From an uncultured Clostridium sp. (GTDB lineage: Bacteria > Cyanobacteriota > Vampirovibrionia > Gastranaerophilales > Gastranaerophilaceae): a stretch of 8,688 nt of DNA. Both the position numbers and the translations under genes were made by a program. This document shows, in pieces, positions 6,450 to 8,688 of the stretch. Below the pieces are notes generated by a model that saw only the letters and a list, made by a program, of their open reading frames with translations, had not been told where the DNA came from and did not search any database. The stretch's first letter is position 1. The number at the start of each line of letters is the position of its first letter. Location: positions 1 through 8,688 of the forward strand of contig CAUDIU010000073.1 of NCBI GenBank assembly GCA_958449715.1, read 5' to 3'.

Positions 6450-7919
6450 ATGACAGGTCCGGTAAATAAAGATTATTATAGATTAGCAAGCTATGCAACA
6501 GGTGCTCAAATCAACCATAACCCATTTGGAGTACAAGAGTTACAATCTCAATTACTTTTTGCCGGCGGAACAATGGCTCTTCCTATTGCTTTTAAAGCAG
6601 GAAAAACAGCTTTATGGACTGCTCCTCAATGGTCATACAAAAACTTTGGCAACTATACATCTGCTTGGCAAGAATTAATGGCAAAAAATAAAGCCTCAAA
6701 AGATGCTATTAATTATCTAAAAGGCAATAATATTATAGAAACTATAAATAACAGAAGTAATTATAATTCATTATTAGAACTAGAAAAAAACTTAAAAACA
6801 GCTCCTGATTATAGTAATTGGTCAACATTAAAAACAGAAGCAGCAAGAAAAAAATTCATCAATCAAGGAAGAAAAGCAAAATATTATGATGAAGCTCGCA
6901 AATTAATTGAAGAAGCTAAAAGCAAAAAATTAACAGGAAAAGAATTAAAAGCTCATCTAAAAAAAGTAGATGAAGCAATTGCTAAAGCTGATTTAGCAGT
7001 ACACAAAGCTATTACCTCAGGAGAAATCAAACCTGCAACTTTAAGAGGAAAAGCTTGGGCTGGAGTAAAAAAATATACAGGATATGATGCCGTAAATGGA
7101 GCATTAAAAAAAGGGGCAACAAGCTCAAATAAAGTTGTGAGAAACCTTGCAAAAGGTGCTAAAGGCGGCGGACTTGCAACAGCAGCAATCGGGCTTGCAA
7201 TTGAAACACCTGAAATAATCGAAACATATAAAAAATGTGGAGCAGGAAAAGGTACAAAACAACTAGCTAAAACAACAGCAGTTGTCGCTGCTGAAGGTGT
7301 AGGCTACGCAGTTGGAGCAAAAGTCGGAGCAATTGCAGGTGCAAAAGTCGGAGCTACAATCGGAACTTGTATAGGTGGTCCTGTAGGAACAGCTATAGGT
7401 GGTGCTGTTGGTGCTCTAATTGGAGTTGGAACAGGTATTCTATGCAGCTGGGCAGCAGGTAAAGGTGCTAAAGCAATGGTTGGGAAATCTGAACTTGAAA
7501 AACAGAAAGAACAAGAAGCTAGAAAACTTGCAAAAGATGCAATTAAATCTGAAGAAGGCAAAGAAAAATTACTTTCTAAAGTTGAAGAAAAATCAAAAGA
7601 AGAAGGCGGTTGCACAGACGACAAAGTAATTGCAGCATATGAAAAATTAACAAATGATAAAGAAGAAATGATAGCTGAAAATAAAACACATTCAACAAAA
7701 AGAAAATCAAACAATTCAAGCAAAACAAAAGAAAATGATTATGAAGACATTATCAACAAATTAAATATGCTAACATCAGGCACTTATAACAACAATATAT
7801 TCAAAAATCCAATTTACAACAATTCATATTCTCAATTTACAATGCCAAATATGTTTGGCTGGAATATGTTCAACACTTATAATCCATATAACATGAATGG
7901 ATTTGGAATGATTGCATAA
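6450..7919 (+). CDS. Hypothetical glycine-zipper protein B (Asn/Met/Tyr-rich tail)
   Basis: I do not recognise this 489-residue protein. A weak hydrophobic patch lies at about 35-50 (LLFAGGTMALPIAF). Residues 75-235 are Lys/Ala-rich and helical, possibly coiled coil around 140-190. A long glycine-zipper region runs from about 283 to 332, with a GxxxG-type pattern including the 8-residue repeat AKVGAIAG/AKVGATIG, and could form a membrane hairpin. A charged helix follows (KSELEKQKEQEARK, 346-359, to about 410), then a Ser/Asn/Lys linker and a tail rich in Asn, Tyr, Met, Phe and Gly (about 440-489). No signal peptide or catalytic motif is visible. The layout parallels the gene at 5432, and IETPEIIETYKKCG (251-264) resembles LPELPNIFSAFKDKG in that protein. 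AGGAGA at 6433-6438 is 11 bases from the ATG, slightly long. The gene ends in a strong bidirectional terminator. It is likely a paralogue of protein A; function is unknown. Confidence 0.85.
   Translation: MTGPVNKDYYRLASYATGAQINHNPFGVQELQSQLLFAGGTMALPIAFKAGKTALWTAPQWSYKNFGNYTSAWQELMAKNKASKDAINYLKGNNIIETINNRSNYNSLLELEKNLKTAPDYSNWSTLKTEAARKKFINQGRKAKYYDEARKLIEEAKSKKLTGKELKAHLKKVDEAIAKADLAVHKAITSGEIKPATLRGKAWAGVKKYTGYDAVNGALKKGATSSNKVVRNLAKGAKGGGLATAAIGLAIETPEIIETYKKCGAGKGTKQLAKTTAVVAAEGVGYAVGAKVGAIAGAKVGATIGTCIGGPVGTAIGGAVGALIGVGTGILCSWAAGKGAKAMVGKSELEKQKEQEARKLAKDAIKSEEGKEKLLSKVEEKSKEEGGCTDDKVIAAYEKLTNDKEEMIAENKTHSTKRKSNNSSKTKENDYEDIINKLNMLTSGTYNNNIFKNPIYNNSYSQFTMPNMFGWNMFNTYNPYNMNGFGMIA
7317..7354 (+). 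repeat. 24-bp in-frame tandem repeat in the glycine-zipper region
   Basis: GCAAAAGTCGGAGC occurs at 7317-7330 and again at 7341-7354, a 24-base period equal to eight residues. The two protein units read AKVGAIAG and AKVGATIG. It suggests that the zipper grew by local duplication. Confidence 0.7.
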
Positions 7920-7950
7920 AAAAAGACCGCTTTTGAAACGGTCTTTTTTT
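7918..7950. terminator. Bidirectional Rho-independent terminator
   Basis: Seven A residues, GACCG, a nine-base loop, CGGTC and seven T residues form a 12-pair stem with a run of T on either strand. It begins inside the stop codon of protein B and ends two bases before the stop codon of the small minus-strand gene, so it can terminate both converging genes. Confidence 0.9.
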
Positions 7951-7952
7951 AA

Positions 7953-8126
7953 TTAAAGAGATTGTACGTTAAAATCGCGTTCGGATCTGCTTGACGTACA
8001 TTCTAAAATATTTTTAATAAAACGTTCGATAGTTGATTCCATTGAAGAAATTTCTTCTTTCAATGCTTTGTAACTCTCCTCCCTTATATCTTTAAGGGCA
8101 TTTTCAAAAATTTCATCATGATACAT
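7953..8126 (-). CDS. Small hypothetical helical protein (57 residues)
   Basis: The minus strand holds a 57-codon frame with ATG at 8126 and TAA at 7953-7955. AGGAG lies seven bases before the ATG, an ideal ribosome-binding site, and the strong bidirectional terminator follows within two bases of the stop; together these make it a likely gene despite its size. The product is charged and predicted helical (for example KDIREESYKALKEEI at residues 12-26), has one Cys at 43 and lacks any hydrophobic segment, so it is probably a cytoplasmic helical or coiled-coil dimer. I do not recognise a family. It is divergent from the kinase gene at 8331 and shares that roughly 200-bp upstream region. Confidence 0.65.
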   Translation of the reverse strand: MYHDEIFENALKDIREESYKALKEEISSMESTIERFIKNILECTSSRSERDFNVQSL

Positions 8127-8330
8127 GACACATCTCCTATTTTCATTATTACCTTTGTAGACTTCAACAAGTAATTTGTTTGATTACCGCAAAGGCTACT
8201 TCACATATTCCCATAACGGAACTTTTTGGAACATTCTTTAATAAATTTTATAATATTGTTACAAAATTTATTATTCTTACAAAATAAATTTACTTTAGGG
8301 TAAAATATTAAAATACATAGAGGGAATAGA
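8127..8330. promoter_or_regulatory. Divergent intergenic region with inverted repeats
   Basis: This region separates the small minus-strand gene from the kinase gene. On the right, AGAGGG at 8319-8324 is the ribosome-binding site for the ATG at 8331, and TAAAAT at 8301-8306 is a possible -10 with only a weak TTACAA upstream (8277-8282). An 11-base AT-rich inverted repeat has arms at 8239-8249 and 8263-8273. Nearer the small gene, CCTTTG (8152-8157) and CAAAGG (8190-8195) enclose a smaller inverted repeat, GTAAT/ATTAC (8171-8175 and 8183-8187). I see no known riboswitch. Confidence 0.4.
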
Positions 8331-8688
8331 ATGGCTACTGATTTTCTAACAAGTTATGATTATTATTCAAGCAGACGTGATATGGAAGTTATATCAAACA
8401 TCGTAGAATCTTTAAAAAAGATTCTAGAAGAAGATAAATTACAACCGCAACCGTTATTTTTAAAAACGTCTGAAAACCTTATTCTTAATATCGCAAGAAA
8501 AGTCGTACAAGAAAAAAAGAAAACTTTTTTAATTGGGATTACAGGAGAAAGTGCATCAGGAAAGACTGTTTTTGTTGATAACACTATTAAAGCTTGCGTA
8601 AAAGAAAAAAAAGAAGGAATATATACAGTTATTCGTTGTGATGATTATTATAAAGATACTTCTAAAGAACTCCAAGAAGCAGGAAGTT
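8331..8688 (+). CDS. Uridine kinase/phosphoribulokinase-family P-loop kinase, N-terminal part (3' end beyond window)
   Basis: The window holds 119 codons, open to the right edge. After a helical N-terminal segment of about 65 residues, a P-loop GITGESASGKT occurs at 69-79, followed by the strand and acidic motif RCDDYYKDT at 102-110. The spacing and the DDYYKD sequence match uridine kinases, which phosphorylate uridine and cytidine in pyrimidine salvage; phosphoribulokinase and related nucleoside or pantothenate kinases share the fold. Classical bacterial uridine kinase begins only a few residues before the P-loop, so the long N-terminal extension is unusual and may mean a variant subfamily with another substrate. 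The ATG at 8331 is supported by AGAGGG upstream at good spacing. The substrate cannot be decided without the C-terminal part. Confidence 0.75.
   Translation, partial: MATDFLTSYDYYSSRRDMEVISNIVESLKKILEEDKLQPQPLFLKTSENLILNIARKVVQEKKKTFLIGITGESASGKTVFVDNTIKACVKEKKEGIYTVIRCDDYYKDTSKELQEAGS

Noticed and set aside
7304..7723. 139-codon minus-strand frame rich in Ala, Pro and Ser
   Set aside because: It is antisense to the glycine-zipper and charged region of protein B, and its APTFAP-type repeat mirrors the sense GxxxG codons. It has no ribosome site of its own.
8363..8584. 73-codon minus-strand frame
   Set aside because: It is antisense to the start of the P-loop kinase gene, which shows a Walker A motif and a good ribosome site on the plus strand.

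Overview
This 8.7 kb window comes from an AT-rich bacterial chromosome that uses the standard bacterial code and has clear Shine-Dalgarno sites. No phage, transposon, rRNA, tRNA or CRISPR signature is visible. My best guess at the source is an uncultured gut lineage such as Gastranaerophilales/Vampirovibrionia (non-photosynthetic relatives of Cyanobacteria), with a low-GC Clostridia-like organism as the alternative. The base composition, a Ski2-type helicase and a bacterial TMEM43 homologue suggest this, but no marker here proves it.

Left part (1-2884), minus strand. Seryl-tRNA synthetase (serS) is transcribed leftward from a recognisable promoter. It is followed by a two-helix membrane protein of unknown function, whose ORF overlaps the serS stop and contains the apparent serS terminator. 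Next comes the start of a Ski2/Mtr4-like DExH helicase that runs off the left edge.

Middle (2885-5266). A rightward two-gene operon encodes a small soluble protein and a bacterial homologue of TMEM43 (LUMA). It collides tail to tail, with a 17-bp overlap, with the leftward gene for an NAD-type isocitrate dehydrogenase. That gene has its own good promoter at 5304-5331.

Right part (5267-8688). Two rightward single genes encode unrecognised proteins of 300 and 489 residues. They share a layout: a basic helical N-terminal part, a glycine-zipper hydrophobic region, a charged KSxxEK stretch, and an Asn/Met/Gln/Pro-rich tail. They also share a very similar AT-rich leader that ends in a -10-like element, and each is followed by a hairpin. 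This pair is the most unusual content of the window and may be a paralogous, co-regulated membrane-associated or exported protein family. A strong bidirectional terminator separates the second gene from a small leftward gene of 57 codons. A roughly 200-bp divergent regulatory region then leads to the start of a uridine kinase-family P-loop kinase, which runs off the right edge.

Apart from translation (serS), central metabolism (icd) and nucleotide salvage (the kinase), the genes do not form an obvious pathway. The window looks like ordinary chromosome carrying one lineage-specific protein pair.
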